Shown: positions 34,939 to 44,125 of the stretch, piece after piece
Numbering within the stretch: position 1 is the first letter of the stretch
Layout: each line of letters begins with the position of its first letter
DNA from: Cohnella herbarum
Lineage (GTDB): Bacteria > Bacillota > Bacilli > Paenibacillales > Paenibacillaceae
Assembly: GCF_012849095.1 (NCBI RefSeq)
Contig: NZ_CP051680.1
Location: 8,171,001 to 8,235,000 of the forward strand
Direction: 5' to 3'
DNA: 64,000 nt
Position numbers and translations under genes: made by a program
The notes under the pieces: generated by a model
What the model was told of the DNA's origin: nothing
The model's input: the letters and a program-made list of their open reading frames with translations, nothing else
Database searches by the model: none

Positions 34939-36756
34939 GTGAACGGATGGTCCGACAATGGACTTTGGCTGGCAGGAATATCTGCCGGCGCAGCTTTGAC
35001 CGCAGGAGCCGCTTCATTGGGACGGTTTATCGCCCGTAAGCGCAACCAAGCAGCGTCCGCTGGTCCCTCCTATCAATTGGAATTATTGGATTCGCTCTAT
35101 AATAACAGCCCGATAGCATTTGCGGTAATCGACCGGAACGGGCGATTCGTCGATATTAATCGGGATCCTTCCGATATGGTCGGCTACAGCAAGGAAGAGA
35201 TGAAAGGCAGATCTTTTGCAACGATGGTAGAAGCGGAGTCCCATGAGCTAACGAAGAAAATCTTCAATCGAACGCTTAATGGGGAAAAGTGCGAACAGGA
35301 CATTAGAATCGTCCATAAACAAGGGCGTTCCATAGATCTGAACATTCAAACTTCTCCTTTAGTAAGAAGAAATAAAACGATCGGTATTTTGGTATTCATT
35401 CAAGATATCAGCGACCGCAAACGCTCTTTGGAACGAATTCGATATATGGCTTATTACGACGATATGACCGGTCTGCCGAACCGTCGGTATTTCTCGAACC
35501 GGTTGGACGAGAAGTTAAAGGCCGCGCGGGAGAACGCGACCCGCATTGCGGTTTGTTATTTGGACGTAGACCATTTCAAGCTGGTCAACGCTTCTTTCGG
35601 AAGGGATTTCGGGGACATGCTCCTCCTGCAAATCGCGGAACGCTTGAGTCGAAGCTTGACGGAACCGGGGGATCTTGCCCGTATGGAGGGCGACGAATTC
35701 GCCGCTTGTTTCGACCGTCTAGCGGGCGATGGCGACGTGAAGAGGCGCTTGGACGAATTAATGTCCGTGCTCGTGGAGCCCTTCGAATTGAACGGCGTGC
35801 CGGTATATATCACGGTCAGCATCGGAGTCGCCGTGTGCGACGACGGTTCCGAGGATGCTGCCACCCTATTGAAGAGGGCGGATACGGCGCTGCATCGCGT
35901 GAAGGAGAACGGCAAGAACGATTATATGCTGCACCATGGCGATATGGATCATATTGCCTTACATAAGCTTACGATACAGCATGAGATGCGCAGAGCGTTG
36001 TTAAACAAAGAATTCCTGCTCTATTATCAGCCTCAATATGATTTGGCTTCCAGTCAGATCGTCGGGATGGAGGCTTTAGTCCGCTGGAACCACCCGGAAC
36101 GAGGACTTGTTTCTCCCGGGGAGTTCATTCCCGCGGCGGAAGAGAGCGGAATCATCGTGCCCCTGGGGGACTGGGTTATCGAGGAAGCATGCAAACAGAA
36201 TAAAGCATGGCAGGATGCGGGAATGCCCAAAATTCCGGTATCCGTTAATTTGTCCATGAGACAATTCTCTCAACGCAATCTTACGGATAAAGTGAACGAA
36301 ATCTTGCAACAAACGGGACTGGAATCCCGGTATTTGGAGCTTGAGATCACGGAGAGCATGACGATGGACGTCGAGCGGGCATCCCAGTGCTTGAAGGAAT
36401 TAACGGATCTGGGCGTCAATATTAGCATCGACGATTTCGGAACGGGATATAGTTCTTTTCACTATTTGAAAAACTTGCCGATCGCTAGACTTAAGATCGA
36501 TCGCTCTTTCGTCAGGGACATCCAACAGGATCCCAATGACGCCGCGATCGTCGCGGCTATTATCGCGATGGCTCATAATTTGCAGTTGCAGGTCATCGCC
36601 GAGGGCGTAGAGACGGAGAAACAGGTTCTGTTTTTACGTTCCCATAGATGCGATGAAATGCAAGGATATTTCGGTAGTCCACCTCTCTCGAGCGCGGGCG
36701 TTCAAGAGTTGCTTTTGGAGAAACACAATCGTCCCGCTCTTCCGTTATTCCACTAA
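34939..36756 (+). CDS. Membrane PAS-GGDEF-EAL protein, probable c-di-GMP phosphodiesterase
   Basis: 605 residues from GTG 34939, seven bases after a GGAGGAAGGAC ribosome site (the frame itself opens earlier, at 34846). One N-terminal membrane helix, a PAS domain (about 45-160), a GGDEF domain (about 170-335) whose active-site loop reads MEGDEF instead of GGDEF, and an EAL domain (about 350-595) with GMEALVRW, NLSMRQF, EITES, DDFGTGYSS, KIDRSFV and AEGVET. The EAL site looks complete; the cyclase site has Glu in place of the first Gly. Net phosphodiesterase activity is the best guess. Confidence 0.9.
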   Translation: MNGWSDNGLWLAGISAGAALTAGAASLGRFIARKRNQAASAGPSYQLELLDSLYNNSPIAFAVIDRNGRFVDINRDPSDMVGYSKEEMKGRSFATMVEAESHELTKKIFNRTLNGEKCEQDIRIVHKQGRSIDLNIQTSPLVRRNKTIGILVFIQDISDRKRSLERIRYMAYYDDMTGLPNRRYFSNRLDEKLKAARENATRIAVCYLDVDHFKLVNASFGRDFGDMLLLQIAERLSRSLTEPGDLARMEGDEFAACFDRLAGDGDVKRRLDELMSVLVEPFELNGVPVYITVSIGVAVCDDGSEDAATLLKRADTALHRVKENGKNDYMLHHGDMDHIALHKLTIQHEMRRALLNKEFLLYYQPQYDLASSQIVGMEALVRWNHPERGLVSPGEFIPAAEESGIIVPLGDWVIEEACKQNKAWQDAGMPKIPVSVNLSMRQFSQRNLTDKVNEILQQTGLESRYLELEITESMTMDVERASQCLKELTDLGVNISIDDFGTGYSSFHYLKNLPIARLKIDRSFVRDIQQDPNDAAIVAAIIAMAHNLQLQVIAEGVETEKQVLFLRSHRCDEMQGYFGSPPLSSAGVQELLLEKHNRPALPLFH

Positions 36757-36781
36757 AAAACTAGCTAAATAACCGGGTTGC

Positions 36782-36816
36782 AAAAAAGGAGATTGCCTAG
36801 GCGATCTCCTTTTTTG
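36782..36816 (+). terminator. Strong intrinsic terminator after the PAS-GGDEF-EAL gene
   Basis: AAAAAAGGAGATTGCC pairs with GGCGATCTCCTTTTTT, a 16-bp stem with a TA loop and a T6 tail. The remaining 36817-36960 shows no gene. Confidence 0.9.
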
Positions 36817-36967
36817 ACGATTGCAGAAAGTATAAAATCCGCTATCCATTTCTGAATCGTCTCCGACATAAACGTTATCCCGCCATCCCCAAGGACGGCG
36901 ATAGCCGCTTATGCTTGCATGGAACTAAGCAATAAAAAAAGACATTTTCAATAGGCCGTCGGTCACC

Positions 36968-36996
36968 TTGACACATACAATATATTGAGATAAATT
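36968..36996 (+). promoter_or_regulatory. nrdI promoter
   Basis: TTGACA (36968-36973), 17 bases, TAAATT (36991-36996). It is overlapped by the upstream NrdR-like box. Confidence 0.5.
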
Positions 36997-37022
36997 ATAA
37001 CAAGCAGCTATACATATTGTGT
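36975..37022. promoter_or_regulatory. Pair of NrdR boxes upstream of nrdIEF
   Basis: Box 1 (36975-36990) has the core CAATATATTG, matching the NrdR consensus core CwATATATwG. Box 2 (about 37007-37022) has a well conserved right half, CATATTGTGT. The boxes are 32 bases apart, three helical turns, as is usual for paired NrdR sites. NrdR represses ribonucleotide reductase genes when nucleotide pools are full. Confidence 0.6.
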
Positions 37023-37049
37023 TTGATGCCATGAGAGGAGAACTGAAAA

Positions 37050-37409
37050 ATGCTGATTGCATATGATTCCAAGACAGGTAACGTACGGAGGTTTATAGAT
37101 AAATTAAAGCTTCCTTCGGTTCAAATCGAGGAGTCTATGGATATCGATCAGAGTTTCGTTCTCGTTACTTACACAACCGGATTCGGTCAAGTACCGGAGA
37201 AAGTCATGTCTTTCCTGAAGCGAAACCACGAGAAGCTGCGGGGAGTTTCCGCAAGCGGAAATCGGAACTGGGGAGATGGATTCGCGCTCAGCGCGGATCG
37301 CATTTCGGAGATGTACGGCGTTCCCGTCATCAGCAAATTCGAGCTGTCCGGCACGACGCGGGACGTTGAAAGATTCGTACAGGAGGTGCGTGCAGTTGCG
37401 TCATATTGA
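37050..37409 (+). CDS. nrdI: NrdI flavodoxin-like protein
   Basis: 119 residues. NrdI is the flavodoxin that helps build the dimanganese-tyrosyl radical cofactor of NrdF. Seen: YDSKTGNVRRFIDKL for the flavin phosphate loop, VTYTTGFGQVP and GVSASGNRNWGDGFALSAD, all typical. GAGAGGAG precedes the ATG. The 3' end overlaps nrdE by 14 bases. Confidence 0.95.
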   Translation: MLIAYDSKTGNVRRFIDKLKLPSVQIEESMDIDQSFVLVTYTTGFGQVPEKVMSFLKRNHEKLRGVSASGNRNWGDGFALSADRISEMYGVPVISKFELSGTTRDVERFVQEVRAVASY

Positions 37410-39480
37410 GTTAAACAATTTATTAATGCAAAGAGATCCGGAAGGTTTCTTCCAATTGGATAAAGACCGCGAAGCCGTGGAAGAGTTCATGGCCGACGTC
37501 AATCGCAAGAGCATCCGATTTGAGTCGACGATCGATAAAGTACGATATATGGTAGACAAGGACTTCTATGAGAATGTTTTTAACCAATTCAGCGAGCGGC
37601 AGATCGAAGAAATATACGAACTCGCTTATCGTTACGATTTCCAATTCAAGTCTTACATGGCTGCATCTAAGTTCTACACGGATTATGCCGTTAAGACCGA
37701 CGATAAATCGCAATATCTAGAGCATTTCGCGGATCGCGTAGCGATCGTAGCGTTGCATCTGGCAAGAGGCGACTACGGCATTGCGCGTTCGCTGACCTCC
37801 GCCATGATGGAGCAGCGCGTGCAACCCGCGACTCCGACGTTCCTTAACGCGGGCAAGAGCCGTCGCGGCGAAATGGTTTCCTGCTTCCTATTGGAAATGG
37901 ACGACTCGCTTAATTCGATTAACTACGGAGTCGGAACCTGCATGCAATTGTCGAAGATCGGCGGCGGCGTTGCGGTGAACCTGTCGAAAATCCGCGGACG
38001 CGGAGAGGCGATTAAAGGCGTCGAAGGCGCTGCGAAAGGCATTATGCCGGTGCTGAAACTGATGGAGGATGCGTTCTCTTACGCGGATCAGATGGGACAA
38101 CGCAAAGGCTCCGGCGCGGGTTATTACAACATCTTCGGTTGGGACGTCATGGAGTTTCTCGATAGCAAAAAAATTAACGCAGACGAGAAAACGCGCCTTA
38201 AAACATTGTCGATCGGTCTGATCGTTCCCGATAAATTCTATCAACTGGCGGAGAAGAACGAGCAGTTGCACGTATTCGCGCCTTACACGGTATTCAAAGC
38301 CTACGGTCAGCATCTGGACGATCTGGATATCGACACGATGTACGATACGCTCTTGGCCGACGATCGGGTAAAGAAGAAAGTCATCATGAGCGCGCGCGAC
38401 ATGCTCGTGAAGATCGCGACGACCCAATTGGAGTCGGGATATCCTTACATCATGAACAAGTCCAACGCGAACAACGCTCATGCGCTTAAAGATATCGGAA
38501 ACGTTAAAATGTCCAATCTTTGCACGGAAATTTTCCAACTGCAAGAAACGTCGGAAATCGGCGATTACTACGAACCGGATACGATTCGCAGAGACATTAG
38601 CTGTAACTTGGCTTCTCTGAATATCGCTAACGTCATGGGCTTGGGTAAAGTTAAAGAATCGGTACACGAAGGCATCATTGCCCTGACCGCGGTTAGCGAT
38701 ATGACAACGGTTTCAAACGCTCCCGGCGTTGCCAAAGCCAATCAAGAGCTGCATTCCGTAGGGCTTGGAGCGATGAACTTGCACGGCTACCTGGCGAAGA
38801 ACAAGATCGCCTACGAAAGCGCGGAAGCTCGAGATTTCGTTCGTACGTTCTTCATGATGATGAATTTCCACTCGCTGGAGAAAAGCATGGAAATCGCTCG
38901 GAATAGCGGAGTTACCTTCCAAGGCTTCGAGTTATCGGAATACGCGAAAGGCACTTACTTCGATCGGTATCTCACGACGGATTACCGTCCCGCGACGGAG
39001 AAGGTCAAGACGCTGTTCGAAGGAATCGCCGTTCCTTCCCCTGAGGATTGGAAGAAGCTGAAAGCGGACGTAGCCGAGAACGGATTGTACCACGCGTACC
39101 GCTTAGCGATCGCGCCTACGCAAAGCATCTCGTATATACAGAACGCGACGTCGAGCGTCATGCCGATCGTAGAGCCGATCGAGACTCGTACATATGCGAA
39201 TTCGACGACTTATTATCCGATGCCGTTCTTGAGTCGCGACAATTTCTTTTATTATAAATCGGCTTACCAGATGGATCAGTTCAAGGTCATCGACCTGATC
39301 GCCGAGATTCAGCCTCACGTCGACCAAGGAATCTCGACCGTTCTTCACGTGAACAGCGACGTCACGACGCGCCAACTTTCCCGTTTCTACGTATACGCGG
39401 CCAAGAAAGGCCTTAAATCGCTGTATTATACGCGAACGAATAGGTTGTCCGTAGAAGAATGCATAACCTGCTCCGTGTAA
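37396..39480 (+). CDS. nrdE: Ribonucleoside-diphosphate reductase class Ib, alpha subunit
   Basis: 694 residues. Reduces NDPs to dNDPs. Seen: PATPTFLNAGKSRRGEMVSCFLLEM with the first redox Cys, the active-site region SNLCTEIFQ with Cys, the radical-transfer tail with two Tyr (SLYYTRTN) and C-terminal Cys pair in EECITCSV. The frame runs in from upstream; TTG 37396 lies nine bases after AGGAGG and gives LRHIELNNLLM, matching the start of other NrdE proteins. The nearer GTG 37390 is too close to the ribosome site. Confidence 0.95.
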   Translation: MRHIELNNLLMQRDPEGFFQLDKDREAVEEFMADVNRKSIRFESTIDKVRYMVDKDFYENVFNQFSERQIEEIYELAYRYDFQFKSYMAASKFYTDYAVKTDDKSQYLEHFADRVAIVALHLARGDYGIARSLTSAMMEQRVQPATPTFLNAGKSRRGEMVSCFLLEMDDSLNSINYGVGTCMQLSKIGGGVAVNLSKIRGRGEAIKGVEGAAKGIMPVLKLMEDAFSYADQMGQRKGSGAGYYNIFGWDVMEFLDSKKINADEKTRLKTLSIGLIVPDKFYQLAEKNEQLHVFAPYTVFKAYGQHLDDLDIDTMYDTLLADDRVKKKVIMSARDMLVKIATTQLESGYPYIMNKSNANNAHALKDIGNVKMSNLCTEIFQLQETSEIGDYYEPDTIRRDISCNLASLNIANVMGLGKVKESVHEGIIALTAVSDMTTVSNAPGVAKANQELHSVGLGAMNLHGYLAKNKIAYESAEARDFVRTFFMMMNFHSLEKSMEIARNSGVTFQGFELSEYAKGTYFDRYLTTDYRPATEKVKTLFEGIAVPSPEDWKKLKADVAENGLYHAYRLAIAPTQSISYIQNATSSVMPIVEPIETRTYANSTTYYPMPFLSRDNFFYYKSAYQMDQFKVIDLIAEIQPHVDQGISTVLHVNSDVTTRQLSRFYVYAAKKGLKSLYYTRTNRLSVEECITCSV

Positions 39481-39491
39481 AATAGGTACTT

Positions 39492-39520
39492 TCAAAAAGT
39501 CAGGAAACCTGACTTTTTGA
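39492..39520 (+). terminator. Perfect stem-loop between nrdE and nrdF
   Basis: TCAAAAAGTCAGG, loop AAA, CCTGACTTTTTGA: a 13-bp perfect stem with a T5 arm, 12 bases after the nrdE stop and 37 bases before nrdF. It could terminate part of the transcripts and so set the NrdE:NrdF ratio. Confidence 0.6.
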
Positions 39521-39556
39521 GCTTTTAATATAAGCATTAGGAGGACTCGGATTATT

Positions 39557-40534
39557 ATGTGCGCTTATAAAGCCGTCAATTGGAATCGTCCCGACGATGA
39601 TTTCACGATTACTTTCTGGAATCAGAACATTATGCAATTCTGGACGGACGAAGAAATTCCGTTATCCGACGATAAGATGTCTTGGATGATGTTAAGCGAA
39701 GCGGAGCGCGAGCTCTATATGAAGGTTCTGGGAGGCTTGACGCTTCTCGATACCGTGCAGGGCGGAGTCGGCATGCCGAGGATTCTAGAGCATGTAGATG
39801 GGCTTCAGCGTAAAGCCGTACTCGGGTTCATGGGGATGATGGAGCAGATTCACGCTAAGTCCTATAGCAGTATTTTCACGACGTTGGCAACGACCGAAGA
39901 GATCGATAGCGTATTTCGCTGGGTAGAGAGCAATCCTTACTTGCAGACGAAAGCGGACACGATCGTCGAATATTATAACAACATCGAAACGCCGAAGAGC
40001 TTGTTCCTGGCAATGGCCGCATCGGTACTTCTGGAAAGCTACTTGTTCTATAGCGGGTTCTTCTATCCGCTTTACTTAGCCGGTCAGGGCAAGATGACTA
40101 GCAGCGGAGAAGTGATCGACTTGATCCTTCGCGATGAAAGCATTCACGGTTTGTACGTAGGCGTTCTTGCGCAGGAAGTATACGCCAAGCTGGACGAAGA
40201 CGAACAGAAGGAAGCCTACGAGGTTATGCACGGGCTGCTAATGTATCTTCACCAGAACGAAGAGAAGTACACGGACGAGCTGTATACTTCCATCGGGTTG
40301 GCGGAGGAAGTGAAGAAGTTCATTCGCTACAATGCCAATAAGGCGTTCATGAATATGGGATTCGATCCCGTCTTCGAGGAAGAAGAAGTGAATCCGATCG
40401 TATTCAACGGGATCAGCACCCGTACGAAGCAGCATGACTTTTTCTCGAAAAAAGGAAACGGATACGTTCGTACCATCCACGTGGAAGCGATGACGGACGA
40501 CGATTTCTCCTTCGACTTCAACTCGAAATCATAA
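39557..40534 (+). CDS. nrdF: Ribonucleoside-diphosphate reductase class Ib, beta subunit
   Basis: 325 residues. Carries the dimetal-tyrosyl radical. Seen: [17 protein letters not shown], ligands in [20 protein letters not shown] and [21 protein letters not shown] precedes the ATG. Last gene of the nrdI-nrdE-nrdF operon. Confidence 0.96.
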   Translation: MCAYKAVNWNRPDDDFTITFWNQNIMQFWTDEEIPLSDDKMSWMMLSEAERELYMKVLGGLTLLDTVQGGVGMPRILEHVDGLQRKAVLGFMGMMEQIHAKSYSSIFTTLATTEEIDSVFRWVESNPYLQTKADTIVEYYNNIETPKSLFLAMAASVLLESYLFYSGFFYPLYLAGQGKMTSSGEVIDLILRDESIHGLYVGVLAQEVYAKLDEDEQKEAYEVMHGLLMYLHQNEEKYTDELYTSIGLAEEVKKFIRYNANKAFMNMGFDPVFEEEEVNPIVFNGISTRTKQHDFFSKKGNGYVRTIHVEAMTDDDFSFDFNSKS

Positions 40535-40535
40535 A

Positions 40536-40588
40536 TAAAAAGGACTTGGGCAAGGGATTCGGATCCCTTACTCAAGTCCTTTTTCTAT
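40536..40588. terminator. Terminator after nrdF
   Basis: AAAAAGGACTTG..AAGGGAT, loop TCGG, ATCCCTT..CAAGTCCTTTTT. Long stem with A and T runs on opposite sides, so it can serve nrdF and the convergent gene. Confidence 0.9.
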
Positions 40589-40597
40589 TAATCGGTC

Positions 40598-41035
40598 TCA
40601 GTCCACGAAGTCGTCGATCTCGTTTAAGCCGACGGTGTACACTTGTTTCTCGTCGACATGATAAACCGTGAGCAACTGAGTTCCGGCGTCGAAATTGATT
40701 ACTCGGCAAGGAATGCTCATCTTCACTCCCAGACCTTTGTTAATATTCAATCGAATAAGCTTGTTGTTCTCGATAAATTGACGAATTTTTATTTCAAGCG
40801 GGTTAGGCTGGGGCGGTGCTTTTACTGCGGCTTTCTTCGATGAAGAAGCGGGCGGGTTTGCTTTCTCGACCGTTGACGTCGGTTGCATATCGGCCACGAT
40901 TCTGTAATCAGCGAAGTCGGCATGGTTTAGAACTTGACGAAGTTGAACTAATGCGGCGCCCTTGCTGGAGGCGGAAACGTTAATTTCCACGTGGAATCGG
41001 TAGGAGCCATCTGATGTTTGATTTGATCGGGTCAT
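40598..41035 (-). CDS. Hypothetical protein, two-part, function unknown
   Basis: 145 residues. N-terminal part (1-50) starts YRFHVEINVSASSKGAAL; a Ser/Lys/Pro-rich linker (about 55-80) joins a C-terminal part (about 80-145) with PLEIKIRQFIENNKLIRLNINKG and a small beta-rich WYL- or SH3-like stretch, CRVINFDAGTQLLTVYHVDE. GGAGG precedes the ATG. I do not recognise a named family; the layout looks like a conserved Paenibacillaceae protein that may bind nucleic acid. Confidence 0.65.
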   Translation of the reverse strand: MTRSNQTSDGSYRFHVEINVSASSKGAALVQLRQVLNHADFADYRIVADMQPTSTVEKANPPASSSKKAAVKAPPQPNPLEIKIRQFIENNKLIRLNINKGLGVKMSIPCRVINFDAGTQLLTVYHVDEKQVYTVGLNEIDDFVD

Positions 41036-41212
41036 TCTGATGCCTCCATTAGAGTGCGTAGTTCATCGAAACTATGCCTTAATTCCTAATATATCATGAA
41101 TTTTTAGTCGAAAAAAGTCTAATGGGTCTAAATGCCCTGAAAAATGAATCTTACGATGCATATTCTATATCGCATGATCCTATGCCAACCGAAAGGCAGG
41201 GAGGTGATATGC

Positions 41213-41527
41213 TTGGTAAGGGTTATTCCGCTTCAAATCGATGATTGGACGGCGGTCGGCGTCGAAGTCCTATTGCCTAGAACGACATTGCTGGCGATCA
41301 CGGCTGGCGATGGTTATATCATGTGCGGCGCGTTGGATGTTCAGCTTCTGAACGAAAGGCTTAAAGATCGCGAGATCGTCGCGGGTCGAGCCGTCGGCGT
41401 TAAGACGCTGCAGCAGTTGCTCGATGCGCCCCTCGAATCCGTAACCGATTCCGCTCGCAAATTAGGGATTACTGTAGGAATGAGCGGTCAAGAAGCGATT
41501 CGCATCATGGCGAAAGCAGCTTCTTGA
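41213..41527 (+). CDS. yunC: YunC-like protein (DUF1805)
   Basis: About 104 residues. [31 protein letters not shown] and [13 protein letters not shown] match the DUF1805 family, whose B. subtilis member is YunC. The frame extends upstream to 41144, but GGGAGG is eight bases before TTG 41213, giving [12 protein letters not shown]. It is convergent with mtnA. Function not established. Confidence 0.88.
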   Translation: MVRVIPLQIDDWTAVGVEVLLPRTTLLAITAGDGYIMCGALDVQLLNERLKDREIVAGRAVGVKTLQQLLDAPLESVTDSARKLGITVGMSGQEAIRIMAKAAS

Positions 41528-41542
41528 CGTTTCATCCGCATT

Positions 41543-42621
41543 TCAAAATGAGTTGTCGAACAGTTGTCGTAAATTATCGGAATAGGGAGCCTTGATAATG
41601 CCTTTTTCCGTAACGATCGCGGTGACGAGTTCATTCGGGGTAATATCGAATGCCGGATTGTAAATCGCGACGCCTTGGGGGCGGTGCGTTTGCCGAATCC
41701 GACGGCTACTTCGTCCGAATGGCGTTCTTCGATCGGAATGTCGGCGCCGGTTGGCGTCGACAGATCGATGGTCGATAGCGGACAAGCTACATAGAAAGGG
41801 ATGTTGTGCGCCTTAGCCAATACGGCAACGCTGTAGGTGCCGATCTTGTTCGCGACGTCCCCGTTCGCGGCTACGCGGTCGGTCCCGACGATGACCGCTT
41901 GAATCCAGCCTTTGGACATGACGTGCCCCGCCATGTTATCGCAGATCAACGTAACGTCGACTCCGGCTTGCTGAAGCTCGAATGCGGTCAGGCGAGCGCC
42001 TTGCAGCACCGGCCGGGTCTCATCGGCGAACACCTTAAGATGAATTCCTTGCTCCAAAGCCAAGTAGAAGGGAGCAAGCGCGGTGCCGTACTTGGCGGTT
42101 GCGAGTCCGCCGGCGTTGCAATGCGTCAATACGCCCATCCCGTCCTCGAACAACGTGAGCGCATGCTCCCCGATTCGGCGGTTCGTCGCTTCGTCTTCCG
42201 CCTGAATAAGCTGCGCTTCGGCAAGAAGTGCCAGATTGGCTTCAGTCGTTAACTTATCGCCCTGCTCCAAATCCCGCGCGTAGGCTTTCATCCGATCCAG
42301 CGCCCAGAACAAATTGACCGCAGTCGGTCTGGAAGTCGCCAAATATTCGGCATGACGTTCGACTTCGGCCAACCAATCCTGCGTCGAGCCCGCGAATCTG
42401 GCAACGCCGAGCACGACGCCGTACGCGGCGGCGATTCCAATCGCCGGCGCTCCCCTTACCTTAAGCTCCCGAATGGCTTCCCAGACGTCTTGCGGCGTCG
42501 TCAGGCGCAAGTAGACCGTTTCCTCTGGGAGCAATCTTTGATCCAACAAGGATAAAGCGTCGTCCTCCCATCGCAACGATTGCAATACCTCGTTAATGCC
42601 TTGCCCTTGTTTCGCACTCAT
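41543..42621 (-). pseudogene. mtnA: Methylthioribose-1-phosphate isomerase MtnA, frameshifted near C-terminus
   Basis: MtnA converts methylthioribose-1-phosphate to methylthioribulose-1-phosphate in methionine salvage. Residues 1-312 are normal: [26 protein letters not shown] with the catalytic Cys, DNMAGHVM with Asp, and [18 protein letters not shown]. After GFGKRTAP the annotated frame becomes nonsense ([10 protein letters not shown]), while another frame gives [17 protein letters not shown]...TEKGII, the true C-terminus, ending at 41543. The break is at a run of five G (41677-41681 on the plus strand); six would restore it. The wrong frame would overlap yunC; the right one does not. Could be a sequencing error. 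Confidence 0.85.
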
Positions 42622-42663
42622 TCCTATTACTCCTCTCGACTCTCGCTCGTTAAGGTAAACCTT

Positions 42664-43872
42664 TTATGCTTTGGCGGCGGAATCGGCAATATCGATCAGT
42701 TGTTCGATGGACGCGAGTTGACGGTTGCGCTTGATCAGGTTCGTACCGATCGCCAGCGCTAATCTTTGCGCTTTCGCGCGTACGGCCGGATCGGGAATAC
42801 GATCGATATCCGCGACGTGCGCGAGCCCGACGATTCTCCGTACCATTTTCGCTCCCGTGTAGCCTATCGTATCTTGCAGGAGGTTACGCAAGTACAAATC
42901 CTTATAGCCTGGCGTTTTCGCGATTCGATCCGTGCCGTGTTCATCCCATAAACCGCGGAATTTACGCTCGAAGCCAACCCAAATTTCGCGAATCGTCTTA
43001 ATCAAATATTGTCTGCGCTCAACGCGCGCCGTCTCATCGGCGGACCAATGTTCTTGTGAGGCATAGTGAAGCAACAGATTCGCTATAACCGCGCCGACAT
43101 CGAATCCGATCGGTCCGAAGTACGCGAATTCTGGATCGATGACTTTGGTCGATTCCGGGGTAATGAAGATGCTTCCGGTATGAAGATCTCCGTGCAGCAG
43201 CGCTTGCGCGTGAGTGAGAAACTTCTCTCTCAGAATCGCGACTTCCAAATGCAACTCGGCGTCGGACCATAGCCGTTCCGCATCTGCCTGCAAATGCGGG
43301 TCGAAGCTGTTCGTATCCGCATCCGTATAAGGATGATCGAAGATGAGATCTTCCGTGATTTTGCACAGATCGGGATTGGCGAACGAACGGGCCAACAGTT
43401 TCTTCTCCTGCTGATTCATTCCCAGATCGGAAGTGAAGAACAGCGTCTTCGCCAGGAAATCGGAAATATCGTCCGCGAATTTCGGGTATACTCCGCCGTC
43501 GATCAATCCTTGACGCATAATCGCATGGCTGCTCAAATCTTCCATGATCGTTAGCGCCAGTTCATGATCCGCGTGATAAACCTTCGGAACTAGCCCGGAA
43601 GCCAGCCGTTCTTGCAAGATTAACGCTTCGCTCTCGATGCGCGCGCGATCAAGAGAAAGCGGCCACGATTCGCCGACGACTTTGGCGTAAGGCAGCGCTT
43701 GTTTCACGATCAGGCTGCGGCCGGAAGAGGGTTGGCTTACGTGAAAGACGAGATTCAAGTTTCCGTCGCCGATTTCGCGGCATACGAGTTCGCCTTCTTT
43801 ATCGAAATGACCGGAAATCGTGCGGGCGATCTGGATCGCTTCCGCCTCGTTTAATGGATGATAATTGCTCAA
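42664..43872 (-). CDS. mtnK: S-methyl-5-thioribose kinase MtnK
   Basis: 402 residues of the aminoglycoside/choline kinase fold. Phosphorylates methylthioribose, feeding MtnA. Seen: REIGDGNLNLVFHV in the nucleotide loop, SLIVKQALPYAKVVGESWPLS, catalytic LLHGDLHTGSIF near residue 230, metal-binding IDPEFAYFGP near 250. The start is TTG 43872, nine bases after GGAGG. mtnA follows after 42 bases, making an mtnKA operon. I found no SAM riboswitch upstream. Confidence 0.93.
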   Translation of the reverse strand: MSNYHPLNEAEAIQIARTISGHFDKEGELVCREIGDGNLNLVFHVSQPSSGRSLIVKQALPYAKVVGESWPLSLDRARIESEALILQERLASGLVPKVYHADHELALTIMEDLSSHAIMRQGLIDGGVYPKFADDISDFLAKTLFFTSDLGMNQQEKKLLARSFANPDLCKITEDLIFDHPYTDADTNSFDPHLQADAERLWSDAELHLEVAILREKFLTHAQALLHGDLHTGSIFITPESTKVIDPEFAYFGPIGFDVGAVIANLLLHYASQEHWSADETARVERRQYLIKTIREIWVGFERKFRGLWDEHGTDRIAKTPGYKDLYLRNLLQDTIGYTGAKMVRRIVGLAHVADIDRIPDPAVRAKAQRLALAIGTNLIKRNRQLASIEQLIDIADSAAKA

Positions 43873-44125
43873 AATGAATCGCCTCCACGGGGTTATCCGA
43901 TAGGTTCAGTTGTATTATTCAACGGATGATCTAGATGTAAGTATAAAGCACTTTCAATATGGTTTAAAGTAGTGGGATTTCTCGGCATGGATTTTCGAAC
44001 AATCGCAATAAAAGTCAGTTTTATCTACCTATTGTTGGGTTTTGGAGGACTGACCCTACTAGCTCGCCCATGTTAATTTGTAAGTAATAGGCAGAACACT
44101 TACCGATGGGAGAGGATCTAGTTCG
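43873..44125. promoter_or_regulatory. Divergent control region between mtnK and the GH127 gene
   Basis: 253 bases without a gene, AT-rich in the middle. GGAGG for mtnK is at its left end and GGGAGAGG for the arabinofuranosidase gene at its right end. I could not assign a clear -35/-10 pair, riboswitch or operator. Confidence 0.4.

Noticed and set aside
43873..44020. SAM riboswitch upstream of mtnK
   Set aside because: Methionine salvage genes in Bacillales are often controlled by an S-box, but I could not find its conserved core or a following terminator here.
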